In this document: piece by piece, positions 1 through 8,608 of the stretch
Numbering within the stretch: the first letter of the stretch is position 1
How the letters are laid out: each line of letters opens with the position of its first letter
IMG/VR virus record: IMGVR_UViG_3300003177_000017
Coordinates: 1-64,000 of that record
DNA from: a virus
DNA: 64,000 bases
Reading direction: 5' to 3' (one strand)
Made by a program: the position numbers and the translations under genes
Notes under the pieces: model-generated
What the model saw: the letters and a program-made list of their open reading frames with translations, nothing else
What the model was told of the DNA's origin: nothing
The model's database searches: none

Positions 1-240
1 CGTTTTTTTTAAACCAAATACTGTCATTAGGCTGAACTTAATTCTGTTTAAATGTAAATAATCAAATATAATTCATAATATGGTGATTTTATTGTAAACG
101 TATGGTTAAAATAATAAATCTTAAATATAACAATAGGTTACAAATAGGGTACTCTACAGCCCTTTAAATACGTAATGTGTAGCAATGTGTATTACTGTAC
201 TAATACACTACATGTAACTAATAACGTATAAGGAGATACC
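1..240 (+). promoter_or_regulatory. Leader region upstream of the packaging operon
   Basis: No gene is visible here. The region is strongly AT-rich and ends in a good ribosome binding site (AGGAG at 231-235). An interrupted palindrome with 8-bp arms (GTGTATTA / TAATACAC, 187-208) lies about 30 bases before the first start codon and could be an operator or a transcript hairpin. No convincing -35/-10 pair was found, so promoter location is unresolved. The T-run at 3-10 may be the tail of a terminator belonging to a gene outside the window. Confidence 0.3.
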
Positions 241-1017
241 TTGACTAAAGCAAAATCAGCATCACGCGCACCACGAAGATCTAAATCTGAAATTCCAAAA
301 AAAGAATCAGAAATACAAAAACCTGAAATTTTAAAAACAAAAAAATACAATACCCAGCATATCAGGGGTCAGTTTACTAATGAGGTATATCCATCATTAA
401 GAGAAAATACAATAATTTTAGCTGATACAGAATTACGCATCGATCCAGATGATATTTATGTTGTATTTGGTGATGAAGTCATGGGGCAATATATACTTGA
501 TATGGACTTCAATTATATCCCTTATGCACAACAAATTTTAGTCAATGCTTTGATACAACGTACTAAAGAGATACCTATCACGTTCCATCCAGATGTAGTT
601 TATTCATTGACACAAGATAAAGAGAATTCTTTGTATTACAAAAAAACGCCTAATGAGGTAAGTGCTTTGTTAATGAAAGAGGGTACTAAGAATATAACGC
701 GTGACAAGGAAGCTGTGCTGTTAAGACAGAAACAGGATACATCGGCACAAGCAATAAGAAATAAACGCTCTACTGCGGTTAGATTCGCTGTGCAGCTAGG
801 ATATGACAGAACCTTTGTTAAAACTGTATTAGCAACTTTAGTAGAAGAAACAGATACCGGAATATTATCATTAGAACCTAAGCGTATTTGTGCATACATT
901 GATGACAGGATCAGATCTGATGCTAATACTAAAACCTTAGAAGAAAGAAAAGGTAATAAGAACATGGGAGCTAACCAAGCCAAACCTACTAAAAAATTAA
1001 ACCGATTACATAATTAA
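241..1017 (+). CDS. Hypothetical protein, possible packaging/small terminase role
   Basis: This 258-aa protein is not recognised by motif. It starts with TTG; AGGAG five bases upstream decides the start. The first ~35 residues are Lys/Ser/Pro rich and probably disordered, followed by an acidic middle and a helical, basic C-terminal half ending in a Lys/Asn-rich tail. It is the first gene of the operon and lies two genes ahead of the large terminase, the place where a small terminase subunit usually sits. No helix-turn-helix could be read with confidence, so that role rests on position only. Confidence 0.6.
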   Translation: MTKAKSASRAPRRSKSEIPKKESEIQKPEILKTKKYNTQHIRGQFTNEVYPSLRENTIILADTELRIDPDDIYVVFGDEVMGQYILDMDFNYIPYAQQILVNALIQRTKEIPITFHPDVVYSLTQDKENSLYYKKTPNEVSALLMKEGTKNITRDKEAVLLRQKQDTSAQAIRNKRSTAVRFAVQLGYDRTFVKTVLATLVEETDTGILSLEPKRICAYIDDRIRSDANTKTLEERKGNKNMGANQAKPTKKLNRLHN

Positions 1018-1025
1018 GGAGATAT

Positions 1026-1268
1026 ATGAACAATAACGCACTAGGATTGGATCAAATGATCCAATTATCAGAAATCAGTAAAAAATCTGAAGAATTTCCA
1101 GAGTTTGAAAGAAAATTATACTCAGGAATAAAGGATAAAATTTATCATTTATTATTAGCAGAATACAATGTTTGTGAGAATGCGAACGAACGATCAGCAA
1201 TGTTATTAGCAATAACACCAGCTATAATAGAATTTGGTATGACAGTAGAACAAGATAATCAAATCTAA
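1026..1268 (+). CDS. Small hypothetical protein upstream of terL
   Basis: An 80-aa acidic, helical protein with no recognised family. It has a clean AAGGAGATAT site before ATG and lies 8 bases after the preceding gene, so the two are very likely co-translated. Its stop codon is immediately followed by the 77-bp hairpin repeat. Its position between the operon-leading gene and terL suggests a part in packaging, but the sequence shows nothing specific. Confidence 0.6.
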   Translation: MNNNALGLDQMIQLSEISKKSEEFPEFERKLYSGIKDKIYHLLLAEYNVCENANERSAMLLAITPAIIEFGMTVEQDNQI

Positions 1269-1271
1269 GGC

Positions 1272-1348
1272 ACTAAACGAGCATTCTAAGAGGTTTTAAT
1301 AACTAAGTCATGCAATGGCAACACTTTAAGATTAAAACCTCTTAGAAT
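1272..1348 (+). repeat. 77-bp hairpin repeat, copy A (before terL)
   Basis: This segment is identical over 77 bp to 32675-32751. It holds a perfect 18-bp inverted repeat, arms 1283-1300 (attctaagaggttttaat) and 1331-1348, around a 30-base loop in which AAGT/ACTT and TGC/GCA can pair further. Homology continues 5 bp further left with one mismatch and stops exactly at the right arm's end. It fills the gap between the 80-aa gene and terL, whose start has no evident Shine-Dalgarno site. Function unknown. Confidence 0.9.
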
Positions 1349-1362
1349 GACTTGATATTAAT

Positions 1363-3078
1363 GTGTTTAATCGTGAAATATCTGAATATTATCAAGGTTG
1401 GGAAGCTGCTGATCAATATGCCTTTGATGTAATTAATGGTGATGTGATAACAAACATTCATGTAAAAGAAACATGTGCAAGATACATTTATGACAGAACA
1501 AGAAAAGATATAGAATTTAGAGTAGGTTGTGTGGATCAAGCAATTAAATTTACTAACTTACTAAAACACGTCAAAGGTGCAATCTCAGGCAATCCAATGT
1601 TATTAATGAATTGGCAAATATTCATTGTTGCTAATTTATTAGGGTTTTATTTTACAAAAGGGTTACGAAAAGGAGAACGAAGGTTTACAAAAGGATTATG
1701 TTTAGTTGGCAGGGGTAACTCTAAGACTACCTTAGCGGCATGTTTAAGCACATTATTCATGCTAACATCCCCTAATGGGTCTCCTAGCGTGTTCAGTGCA
1801 GCAAGGACTAGAGCGCAAGCTGCGTTATCATTTACTGATACAAAGAAAATGATAAATGGCGCAGATTTTAGCATCAGATCTATGTTTGAAGTACATTCCC
1901 ATGATATATCAGGGTTAATAAATGACAGTTTATTTAAACCATTGGCATCAGAAGCACAATCAGTTGATGGATTAAGATCGTCATTAAATATTATTGATGA
2001 ATTAGCCTCTCATACATCAGGTGAAATGATGTCAACATTAATAACTGGAACATCAGCTACTAAAGATCCACTAACCTTCAGCATATCAACAGCAGGAATA
2101 CAATTAGATGGTGTATGTGTTCACGAAAGAAATTTAGTCCGTGACATTAATGCTGATCTTATCAAAGAGGATTCTTATTTTGGAATTGAATTTAGTATTG
2201 ATGATGATGACGAATGGGATGACGAACAATGTTGGATAAAATCAAATCCAGCACTAGGTCATGCGGTTAATATTAACTCATTAAGATCTGAACTTGCTAG
2301 GGCAAAACAATCACAAGTAAATAAAACCGCATTTAAAACTAAATATCTTAATGTATTCGTTAATACTAATAATAATCCTTATATTAGCACAGATGAATTA
2401 GAAATAAATTGTGCTAGGAATAATTTAAATATTAAAAGTTATAAAGGGCGAGAATGTTATGTAGGAATTGACGGAGCGCAACGATTTGATTTAGCATCAA
2501 CAGCTTTATTATTTCCTGAAGATGATGGGTCATTGACTGTATTTTTTAGACATTATGTTCCTAGAGGAGCTTTAAAAAAATTAACTTCTAATAAATTTGA
2601 AATGTATACACAGTGGGAAGCAGATGGATTACTAACAATAACTGAGGGGAACTCAATAGATTTTGAATTCATTAAAGATGATATTAGATTTGCTGCTAAG
2701 AACTTTAAATTACAAATGGTAGGGTATGATCCGTATGCTTTGGCACAAGTAGCTATAGAATTAGAGAATGAAAAAATAGAAATGGTGGAAGTTAGACAAG
2801 GCTATGCTCAATTATCTGAACCATCTAAGCTGTTACAATCATTAGTTTCTGATGGACTTCTAAATTATGACAAAAACGATAAAGTATTTTTGTGGTGTAT
2901 GGCGAACGCATGTATGTCAGAAGATCAAAACGCTAATATTAAAGTGCATAAAGATAAATTAAAGATCCATGACAAAATAGATTGCGTCATTGCACTAATA
3001 ACGGGATTAAATCCACAAATATTAAAACAACCGAAGAAACATAATAGTTATACAACTAGAGGAATGATTTCTATCTAA
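1363..3078 (+). CDS. terL: Terminase large subunit
   Basis: This is the packaging ATPase-nuclease of the HK97/phage terminase-1 family, 571 aa and near full length. Visible are the N-terminal WQ-containing adenine-binding region (about residue 83), a Walker A variant GRGNSKT near 117-123, a Walker B ending IIDE near 210, and a C-terminal nuclease domain opening with GIDGA near 368. The start is GTG; an in-frame TGA at 1348-1350 leaves no other canonical start. No good ribosome binding site precedes it because the hairpin repeat ends only 14 bases upstream, which is unusual for such a highly conserved gene. Confidence 0.95.
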   Translation: MFNREISEYYQGWEAADQYAFDVINGDVITNIHVKETCARYIYDRTRKDIEFRVGCVDQAIKFTNLLKHVKGAISGNPMLLMNWQIFIVANLLGFYFTKGLRKGERRFTKGLCLVGRGNSKTTLAACLSTLFMLTSPNGSPSVFSAARTRAQAALSFTDTKKMINGADFSIRSMFEVHSHDISGLINDSLFKPLASEAQSVDGLRSSLNIIDELASHTSGEMMSTLITGTSATKDPLTFSISTAGIQLDGVCVHERNLVRDINADLIKEDSYFGIEFSIDDDDEWDDEQCWIKSNPALGHAVNINSLRSELARAKQSQVNKTAFKTKYLNVFVNTNNNPYISTDELEINCARNNLNIKSYKGRECYVGIDGAQRFDLASTALLFPEDDGSLTVFFRHYVPRGALKKLTSNKFEMYTQWEADGLLTITEGNSIDFEFIKDDIRFAAKNFKLQMVGYDPYALAQVAIELENEKIEMVEVRQGYAQLSEPSKLLQSLVSDGLLNYDKNDKVFLWCMANACMSEDQNANIKVHKDKLKIHDKIDCVIALITGLNPQILKQPKKHNSYTTRGMISI

Positions 3079-3116
3079 GGAACGATCATTAAAATTAAAA
3101 ATAAAGGAGATGACAC

Positions 3117-4442
3117 ATGAGTTTTAAATCGTGGATCTCGAAAAAACTACCTATAGAAACTAAGAGTAACCCTTACTCAGATTCCTCTTTTTTTGGAAAA
3201 ACATCAAACACTTTTGCCGGTATAGCGGTCACTCCAGATTCAGCAATTAGACATAACGATGTTTATACATGTGTCAGGATAAAGTCAGAAGCATTAGGGC
3301 AAATTCCTATACTGTTATACAGACAACAAGACAATATCAAATATCAAATAACGTCAGGTAGAGAATTTAATATATTTACCTTACGCCCAAATCCATACCA
3401 AACTTGGCAGGATTTCACTGAAATGTATGTAGCGGCATTAGAACTTAGAGGGAATTTCTTTGCTGAGATCAAACGCAATAAATATGGAAATGTTTATGAA
3501 ATTGTTCCTTTTAGATTTCAAGGATCTATATCAGTAAATATGAACTCTTTTGGACAAGTTTATTATACTTATTCAACTAACGGATTAAAGTCTGGAACTG
3601 CTACTAAAACATATCAAGCTAATTCTATATTGCACATTAAACTGAACTCATTAGACGGATATAGAGGAATGTCTCCTATATCGTATGCTGCACAAACTAT
3701 AGGTTCTGCTATCGCTGGAGAAACCCATGCTGCTAATTTATTCACAAACGGGGCAAGACCATCAGCAGTATTAGAAACAGATGAAAGTTTTGGTGATGAT
3801 TTTGAAATTGTAGAACGTTTAAGAAAACAATGGAATGATCTGCATAAAGGTGCTGCAAACGCTGGAAAAACAGCAATATTAGAAAATGGATTAACTTACA
3901 AAGCTATACAAATGTCAGCGGTAGACTCCCAATTAATAGAGCAACGTAAATTTTCAAGAGAACAAATATCTTCAATATTTAGGGTTCCTATTCACATGCT
4001 AAATGCTGCTGCTGGTATGAAATATAATACTATTGAGCAAAATAATATAAGTTTTTTTAGGGATGCTTTAATGCCTTTAGCTACAAAATTAGAAAACGCA
4101 ATAAATATAATTTTGCCTGTAGCACATAGTATTAAATTTGATCAGAAATCATTTATACGGGGTGATAGAACATCACAAGTATCTAATGTCAAAAATGAAA
4201 TATCAATGGGTACAATGTCAATCAATGAAGGAAGAATTGAATTAGGATTAGAACCTATTGATGGTGGAGATGTTTTTGTTATTGCTACCAATAATGCCAC
4301 ATACGGCACATGGAATAATTTAGATAAAATTCAGCAAGCAAATAATGGAAATCTTGTCAGTGCAAACATAAATCCAAATCCAGCAACAGCTACCGGTGCA
4401 AATGACAATACAAACCCAAAAGTTACAAAGGTAAAAAAATGA
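3117..4442 (+). CDS. Portal protein (HK97 family)
   Basis: This 441-aa protein forms the dodecameric portal through which DNA enters and leaves the head. The N-terminal stretch with NDVYTCVRIKSEALGQIP and the stretch YNTIEQNNISFFRDALMPL near residue 300 are typical of the HK97/phage_portal family. The C-terminal ~40 residues are Asn/Thr/Pro rich and probably disordered. AAGGAGATGACAC precedes the ATG. It overlaps the protease gene by four bases (ATGA), indicating translational coupling. Confidence 0.95.
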   Translation: MSFKSWISKKLPIETKSNPYSDSSFFGKTSNTFAGIAVTPDSAIRHNDVYTCVRIKSEALGQIPILLYRQQDNIKYQITSGREFNIFTLRPNPYQTWQDFTEMYVAALELRGNFFAEIKRNKYGNVYEIVPFRFQGSISVNMNSFGQVYYTYSTNGLKSGTATKTYQANSILHIKLNSLDGYRGMSPISYAAQTIGSAIAGETHAANLFTNGARPSAVLETDESFGDDFEIVERLRKQWNDLHKGAANAGKTAILENGLTYKAIQMSAVDSQLIEQRKFSREQISSIFRVPIHMLNAAAGMKYNTIEQNNISFFRDALMPLATKLENAINIILPVAHSIKFDQKSFIRGDRTSQVSNVKNEISMGTMSINEGRIELGLEPIDGGDVFVIATNNATYGTWNNLDKIQQANNGNLVSANINPNPATATGANDNTNPKVTKVKK

Positions 4443-5458
4443 ATAATATAAGTCAACGTTTTGAAGTTAAAGCAAATAATGACTCAACTGGTTCGTTCAC
4501 AGCGTATGGCAACGTGTTTAATATTATAGACGAAGCTGATGATATAACAATTAAAGGTGCGTTTTTGAAATCTATTCAAGAACATAAAGATAATAATACA
4601 ATGCCTAGATTGTTAGAACAACATGAACATAGATCAATGCCTATAGGAATAATCACGGATATTTTTGAGGACGAAAAAGGACTTAAATTTTCTGGTGAAT
4701 TAAACTTAGACACGCAATCTGGTAGAGAAGCTTATGCTTTATTAAAGCAGGGAGCAATAGATACATTTAGTATCGGGTATATAACAATTAAATCAGAACA
4801 ACAAAATCATAACGGTATTGATGTTAGGGCTTTATTAGAACTAGATCTCAAGGAGATAAGTTTAGTGACATTTGCATGTAATAAAGAAAGCAGAATAGAA
4901 AGTATTAAATCTGCATTAGTTAAACATGAAACTATAACAACAAAAATGGTACAGAAAGCATTACAAGAGTCTGGGCTATCAAATAGACAAGCTGAGCAAG
5001 CTATTAATCAAATCAAATCGGTAGATTTGGCAACAAAGGAGTCAGAAATGACCAAAGAAAAAAATACTAAATCGACTGAAACGATTGTAGATAAAGAACA
5101 AAAATCTGACAAAGTAGATGAAACGATTGTAGATAAAGAACAAAAATCTGACAAAGTAGATACCAAAGTAGATACCAAAGAACAAAAATCTAATTATTGG
5201 ATGAAAGATACACTTGAAGATCCAATCATATCAGTATCATGTTTACAAGATGTATTAATGTTTTTATCACCATCAGCACATGTTGCAATGATCGATATTG
5301 CAGAAAAGGATCGAGTTGCACAACTAGCAATTATTGATCCAGAAAAAAAATCTGATGAAACTTTAGATCAAAAACTAGATCAAGAACTAGAACAAGATAA
5401 AAAATCAAAAGAAATTAAATTAACTACTGAAGAAATTCAGAGTTGGTTCAAAGAATAG
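4439..5458 (+). CDS. Prohead maturation protease with C-terminal scaffold-like extension
   Basis: The first ~165 residues match the HK97 prohead protease (peptidase U35): H62 in LEQHEH, S111 in DTFSIGY and an acidic residue near 139 (LKEISLV) fit the catalytic set. It should cleave the capsid delta domain inside the prohead. The last ~170 residues are a Lys/Glu/Asp/Gln-rich extension absent from the minimal protease. They include two identical 14-residue repeats (ETIVDKEQKSDKVD) and a nested in-frame start at 5048. The extension resembles a fused scaffold. Confidence 0.92.
   Translation: MNNISQRFEVKANNDSTGSFTAYGNVFNIIDEADDITIKGAFLKSIQEHKDNNTMPRLLEQHEHRSMPIGIITDIFEDEKGLKFSGELNLDTQSGREAYALLKQGAIDTFSIGYITIKSEQQNHNGIDVRALLELDLKEISLVTFACNKESRIESIKSALVKHETITTKMVQKALQESGLSNRQAEQAINQIKSVDLATKESEMTKEKNTKSTETIVDKEQKSDKVDETIVDKEQKSDKVDTKVDTKEQKSNYWMKDTLEDPIISVSCLQDVLMFLSPSAHVAMIDIAEKDRVAQLAIIDPEKKSDETLDQKLDQELEQDKKSKEIKLTTEEIQSWFKE
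5048..5458 (+). CDS. Nested in-frame product, putative scaffolding protein
   Basis: Inside the protease gene an ATG at 5048, in the same frame (residue 204), is preceded by AAGGAG (5036-5041) at an ideal 6-base spacing. Translation from here would give a 136-aa highly charged, coiled-coil-like protein equal to the protease C-terminus. Lambda makes its scaffold Nu3 from an internal start in gene C in the same manner. The start signal is seen directly; its use and the scaffold role are inferred. Confidence 0.6.
   Translation: MTKEKNTKSTETIVDKEQKSDKVDETIVDKEQKSDKVDTKVDTKEQKSNYWMKDTLEDPIISVSCLQDVLMFLSPSAHVAMIDIAEKDRVAQLAIIDPEKKSDETLDQKLDQELEQDKKSKEIKLTTEEIQSWFKE
5078..5161 (+). repeat. Two 42-bp tandem repeats in the protease/scaffold gene
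   Basis: Units 5078-5119 and 5120-5161 appear identical and encode ETIVDKEQKSDKVD twice. A shorter degenerate piece (TKVDTKEQKS) follows. The repeat lies in the charged linker after the nested start codon and keeps the reading frame, so it lengthens the disordered part without disrupting it. Confidence 0.9.
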
Positions 5459-5537
5459 TAGGGATCTACTTATTCTGATTAGTGGGCGACTACTCAAACA
5501 ACAACATAACATAACAACACTAAGGTAATAAATCCCT

Positions 5538-6797
5538 ATGGATATTAATGAAATTAAATCAGCAGTAAAAACTATTGTTGAAGAAAAAAATGCAGAATTT
5601 GAAACAGAGCTAAAAGCAAAAAATGTTGCATTAGAAGAAAAAAATACTGAATTAGAAACTGTTCTAAATGAAGTTAAAAACAATCAAGCAGATCTAGAAG
5701 CAAAATTTGCTGAAACTGCAATTCAAACTAAAGATGTTGAAGATAAATTCGATATTAAAGCAGCTAATGTAGAACTTAAAAAAGCAATGTCAGGTGACAA
5801 ACAAGTAGAGATCAAAGCATTAGCTATTGGTGGTACTGGTGGTGAAGCATTAGCAATTGATCAGGAATTGGGTCGTGTAGTCATCGAACGCGCACGAGAA
5901 AATGTTGCAATTTTGGGCGCAGTAGGCACAAAATCTGTAGGATCAACTGATTATCGTGAATTGGTTCTTAAAACTTACCCAGCAACCGCAGCACAAGGCG
6001 AACAAATTGCAGGTGTTACTTGGACATCAACTGCTACCCAAACTTATGTTGAAGTAAAAATGAAAGTTGGTAAACAGTATGCTAAACCACAAATTTCTGA
6101 TGAAGCTGTTGCTGATCCACATATTGACATTTTTGCTCATTTAGAAACCTTGTTAGCAGAAGAAATTTCTCGCTATTGGGCTACACAAGTGTTAGGTGGT
6201 AATGGATCTGCAAACCAAATCAAAGGGATTTTGTATGATGGTAGCGATGCTGGCTTAACTGGTCACATGGATACGCGTGATCCTACAATTGGTGGTATAC
6301 AAGGTGAATCATGGAAAACTGCTGCGATTCGTAATCCAGAGGTATTCCCAGTAATTCCTACAGCAACAATTGGTGCTTTCCCTGTATTAGATAAAGACTT
6401 TATGAATTTATTGATCGATGCTACTGTAGTAGTACCTAGCAAATATCTTGCTAATTCAAAATGGACTATGAATAGACGGACTTTAGGTGCTATACGTAAA
6501 TTGCGTGACACCCAAGATCGTCCATTAGTTCAATTTGAAGCTGGTAACTTTAATCTAGTCGGTTATACAGTTATGCTAGAAGATTATATGCCTGATCCAG
6601 CAGTTGACTCTTTCCCAATTATATTTGGTGATTTGAAATCTGCATATAACTTAGTCAATATTGATGAAAGTTTCTTGATTGATCCGTATTCAACCGATGG
6701 AGCTGTTGTTGTTAAAACCTCTGTCCGTAAAGGTTCATTGATCGGTAACAACGATGCAATTGTAGTTATTCAAGCAACTGACAAAAATGGTATCTAA
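5538..6797 (+). CDS. Major capsid protein (HK97 fold)
   Basis: A 419-aa HK97-family coat protein. Residues 1 to about 90 form a Glu/Lys-rich coiled coil matching the delta domain that is normally removed by the protease. The mature part begins around the Gly-rich stretch GGTGGEAL. Ribosomes probably load at AAGG 14 bases before the ATG, a rather distant site. A perfect GC-rich hairpin follows the stop codon. Position after portal and protease is the canonical order. Confidence 0.95.
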   Translation: MDINEIKSAVKTIVEEKNAEFETELKAKNVALEEKNTELETVLNEVKNNQADLEAKFAETAIQTKDVEDKFDIKAANVELKKAMSGDKQVEIKALAIGGTGGEALAIDQELGRVVIERARENVAILGAVGTKSVGSTDYRELVLKTYPATAAQGEQIAGVTWTSTATQTYVEVKMKVGKQYAKPQISDEAVADPHIDIFAHLETLLAEEISRYWATQVLGGNGSANQIKGILYDGSDAGLTGHMDTRDPTIGGIQGESWKTAAIRNPEVFPVIPTATIGAFPVLDKDFMNLLIDATVVVPSKYLANSKWTMNRRTLGAIRKLRDTQDRPLVQFEAGNFNLVGYTVMLEDYMPDPAVDSFPIIFGDLKSAYNLVNIDESFLIDPYSTDGAVVVKTSVRKGSLIGNNDAIVVIQATDKNGI

Positions 6798-6812
6798 ATT
6801 CCTTTGATGTTT

Positions 6813-6830
6813 GGGGCTGTTTACAGCCCC
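6813..6830 (+). terminator. Hairpin after the capsid gene
   Basis: An 8-bp perfect stem GGGGCTGT/ACAGCCCC with a two-base TT gap between the arms lies 16 bases after the capsid stop and directly before the next ribosome binding site. It is followed by TTAATT rather than a long T-run. It may be a weak or partial terminator, or a stem protecting the abundant capsid mRNA. Confidence 0.55.
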
Positions 6831-6846
6831 TTAATTGGGAGATAAT

Positions 6847-7392
6847 ATGATAACCAAACAATTAACTTATCCTATATTAGATGTGGTAAATATTGACGAA
6901 GCATTAGAGCATTCAAGAATTACTGATGTGCAAGATGAAGTTATGGTACAAATGGCTTTAGAATCAGCACATTCGATGGTACAACAATGGTTAAATAGAA
7001 AACTGGTTCCTACCCAAATGATAGGATATTTATTAAATTTTGAAAATAATATAGTTTTACCATACTCGCCAATAATATCAATAGATAGTATTACCTATTT
7101 TGATGGGATCAATACAATTACTGTTCTAACAACAGATTATATATTTAATGACATAATAGGTTCGTTGCAATTCAAAAAAGACTTTTCTAAATATACAGAT
7201 TTTAAAATAACTTATACTTGTGGGTATAACACAACAGATTTAATACCTAACGCAATCAAACATTCTATTCGTATGACATTCGCTACATTGTATGAAATGC
7301 GAGAAGATGCTTTAACTGGAACACAAATAAATGAGGTTCCTGTATCAGCAAGAAATATTTTAAAAACCTTTAGATTAAGGACAACAAAATAA
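6847..7392 (+). CDS. Head-tail connector (HK97 gp6-like)
   Basis: A 181-aa protein of the gp6-like connector/DNA packaging family that docks under the portal. The N-terminal part (LDVVNIDEALEHSRIT, then helices rich in Glu/Gln and a QQWLNRKL segment) and the later GYNTTDLIPNAIKHSIRM motif near residue 135 are typical. I choose ATG 6847 over the upstream in-frame TTG 6835 because GGGAGA sits 4 bases before ATG. It abuts the next gene (stop/start overlap). Confidence 0.85.
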   Translation: MITKQLTYPILDVVNIDEALEHSRITDVQDEVMVQMALESAHSMVQQWLNRKLVPTQMIGYLLNFENNIVLPYSPIISIDSITYFDGINTITVLTTDYIFNDIIGSLQFKKDFSKYTDFKITYTCGYNTTDLIPNAIKHSIRMTFATLYEMREDALTGTQINEVPVSARNILKTFRLRTTK

Positions 7393-7718
7393 TGGCAATC
7401 AACTCAGGAAAATACAGACACAGAATTAAAATATATACTAATTCTGGAGTAAGAGATGTATACGGTGGTTTAGATAATACTAGAACATTGATCGCTAATC
7501 CGTGGTGTAAATTAAGAATTTTGGCTGATGTTGAAGTTGTAGGAACTACTACACAAGGGCAAACAAGGATAGAATTTGAGATCCGATATGCAAGATCCTG
7601 TGTAGAATTAACATCTGATATGTTTATTGTTTTTAAGAGTATTGATTACGATATTATATCAGTGATCAATCCTGAAGAACTAAATGAAAAATTGTTAATT
7701 ACTGCAATAAGGAGATAA
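7392..7718 (+). CDS. Head-tail joining protein (SPP1 gp16 / head-closure type)
   Basis: A 108-aa head-closure protein of the phage head-tail joining family. It begins INSGKYRHRIKIYTNS and has the central DVYGG element followed by beta strands (WCKLRIL, RIEFEIRY, DYDIISVINPEE), the usual pattern for this small beta-barrel. The start overlaps the connector stop by one base, and the gene lies two bases before the next one, so the three form one translational unit. Confidence 0.85.
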   Translation: MAINSGKYRHRIKIYTNSGVRDVYGGLDNTRTLIANPWCKLRILADVEVVGTTTQGQTRIEFEIRYARSCVELTSDMFIVFKSIDYDIISVINPEELNEKLLITAIRR

Positions 7719-7719
7719 A

Positions 7720-8094
7720 ATGTCCTTTATTGTAGATCTTAAAAATCATTTAGAAAGTGCAACAACATTTTCAGTATATCCGATACATATTCCACAAGGT
7801 TCTGCATTACCAGCAATACAAATGGATGAAATATCATCTGTTAGAGATCACAATTCAGATCTAGATAAATCAAACATAAAACGAAAACGAATACAACTAA
7901 CTATAGTTACTAATAACACTAAGCAAACTTTAGATACTAAAGAACTTATTGAACTGTTATATGAAAATTTTAGTGGGTTTATTGGTACATCAAATATATT
8001 AATAGCAAGAGTTGAGACTGGTGTGTCAACTTATGATAAACAAACACTAAATTTTGAATTCTCAATAGATATAATATTCAAAATTTTACTATAA
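7720..8094 (+). CDS. Tail terminator/completion protein (DUF3168-like)
   Basis: A 124-aa protein with the layout of tail completion proteins: a short N-terminal helix (VDLKNHLESA), the PQGSALPAIQMDEIS segment, a beta strand, then a helix (TKELIELLYENFSG) and two further strands. Such proteins cap the tail tube and join it to the head. It sits directly before the tail tube gene, where this family is found. An AAGGAGATAAA site precedes the ATG. Confidence 0.7.
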   Translation: MSFIVDLKNHLESATTFSVYPIHIPQGSALPAIQMDEISSVRDHNSDLDKSNIKRKRIQLTIVTNNTKQTLDTKELIELLYENFSGFIGTSNILIARVETGVSTYDKQTLNFEFSIDIIFKILL

Positions 8095-8124
8095 TTCAAG
8101 CATTTGACTTGATAAGGAAAGAAA

Positions 8125-8571
8125 ATGGCAGGATTAACGGATATTAGTGTCAGTAATTATACTGTACTTCAATATACCACAGACTCCGGTACTACATGGG
8201 TTGATATTACAAATGTTAATAGCATTGGTGATTTAACTGATGAAAAAACTATTGTTGATGTTCAAGAATATGGCGTGTCATATTTACGTAAATTAGTAGG
8301 TACTGCAAACGCTGGAACAGTGGATCTAACGGTAAACTTTAACCCAGCAGATACAAGTCATGTTTACTTATTGGCTTCATACAAATCTGGGTCACCAGAA
8401 ATGTTTAGATTAGTTATGTATAATACATCGGCTAAAACACTAGGAAATTACATACAATTCAATGGGTTTGTTGGAACTAATACAATATCTAATTCGTTTG
8501 ATTCATCTCGAACAGTAGTATTTAGTATTGCAGTAGATGGTGCATTAGGCGCACTTACTCCAAACTTATAA
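8125..8571 (+). CDS. Major tail tube protein
   Basis: A 148-aa beta-rich protein whose position between the tail terminator and the chaperone/tape-measure genes identifies it as the tail tube subunit (lambda gpV N-domain type). The middle contains the NAGTVDLTVNFNPADTSHVY element common in short tube proteins. The length fits a tube domain alone, without the extra Ig-like domain of lambda gpV. A rho-independent terminator follows directly, as expected for a very highly expressed gene. Confidence 0.8.
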   Translation: MAGLTDISVSNYTVLQYTTDSGTTWVDITNVNSIGDLTDEKTIVDVQEYGVSYLRKLVGTANAGTVDLTVNFNPADTSHVYLLASYKSGSPEMFRLVMYNTSAKTLGNYIQFNGFVGTNTISNSFDSSRTVVFSIAVDGALGALTPNL

Positions 8572-8578
8572 TATTATA

Positions 8579-8599
8579 ATGGGGCTATGCCCCATTTTT
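8579..8599 (+). terminator. Rho-independent terminator after tail tube gene
   Basis: Perfect 7-bp stem ATGGGGC (8579-8585) and GCCCCAT (8589-8595), loop TAT, followed by TTTT. It starts seven bases after the tail tube stop codon. Partial termination here would make tube mRNA more abundant than that of downstream tail genes. Confidence 0.8.
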
Positions 8600-8608
8600 G
8601 GATAAAAT

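Noticed and set aside
1272-1348. Integron attC site, CRISPR-like repeat or tRNA-like structure for the 77-bp hairpin
   Set aside because: No GTTRRRY/RYYYAAC core boxes, no spacer-repeat periodicity (only two copies 31 kb apart), and no cloverleaf or CCA-like end.
6835-6846. Upstream TTG start of the head-tail connector
   Set aside because: GGGAGA lies four bases before ATG 6847 and would be inside the coding region if TTG were used.
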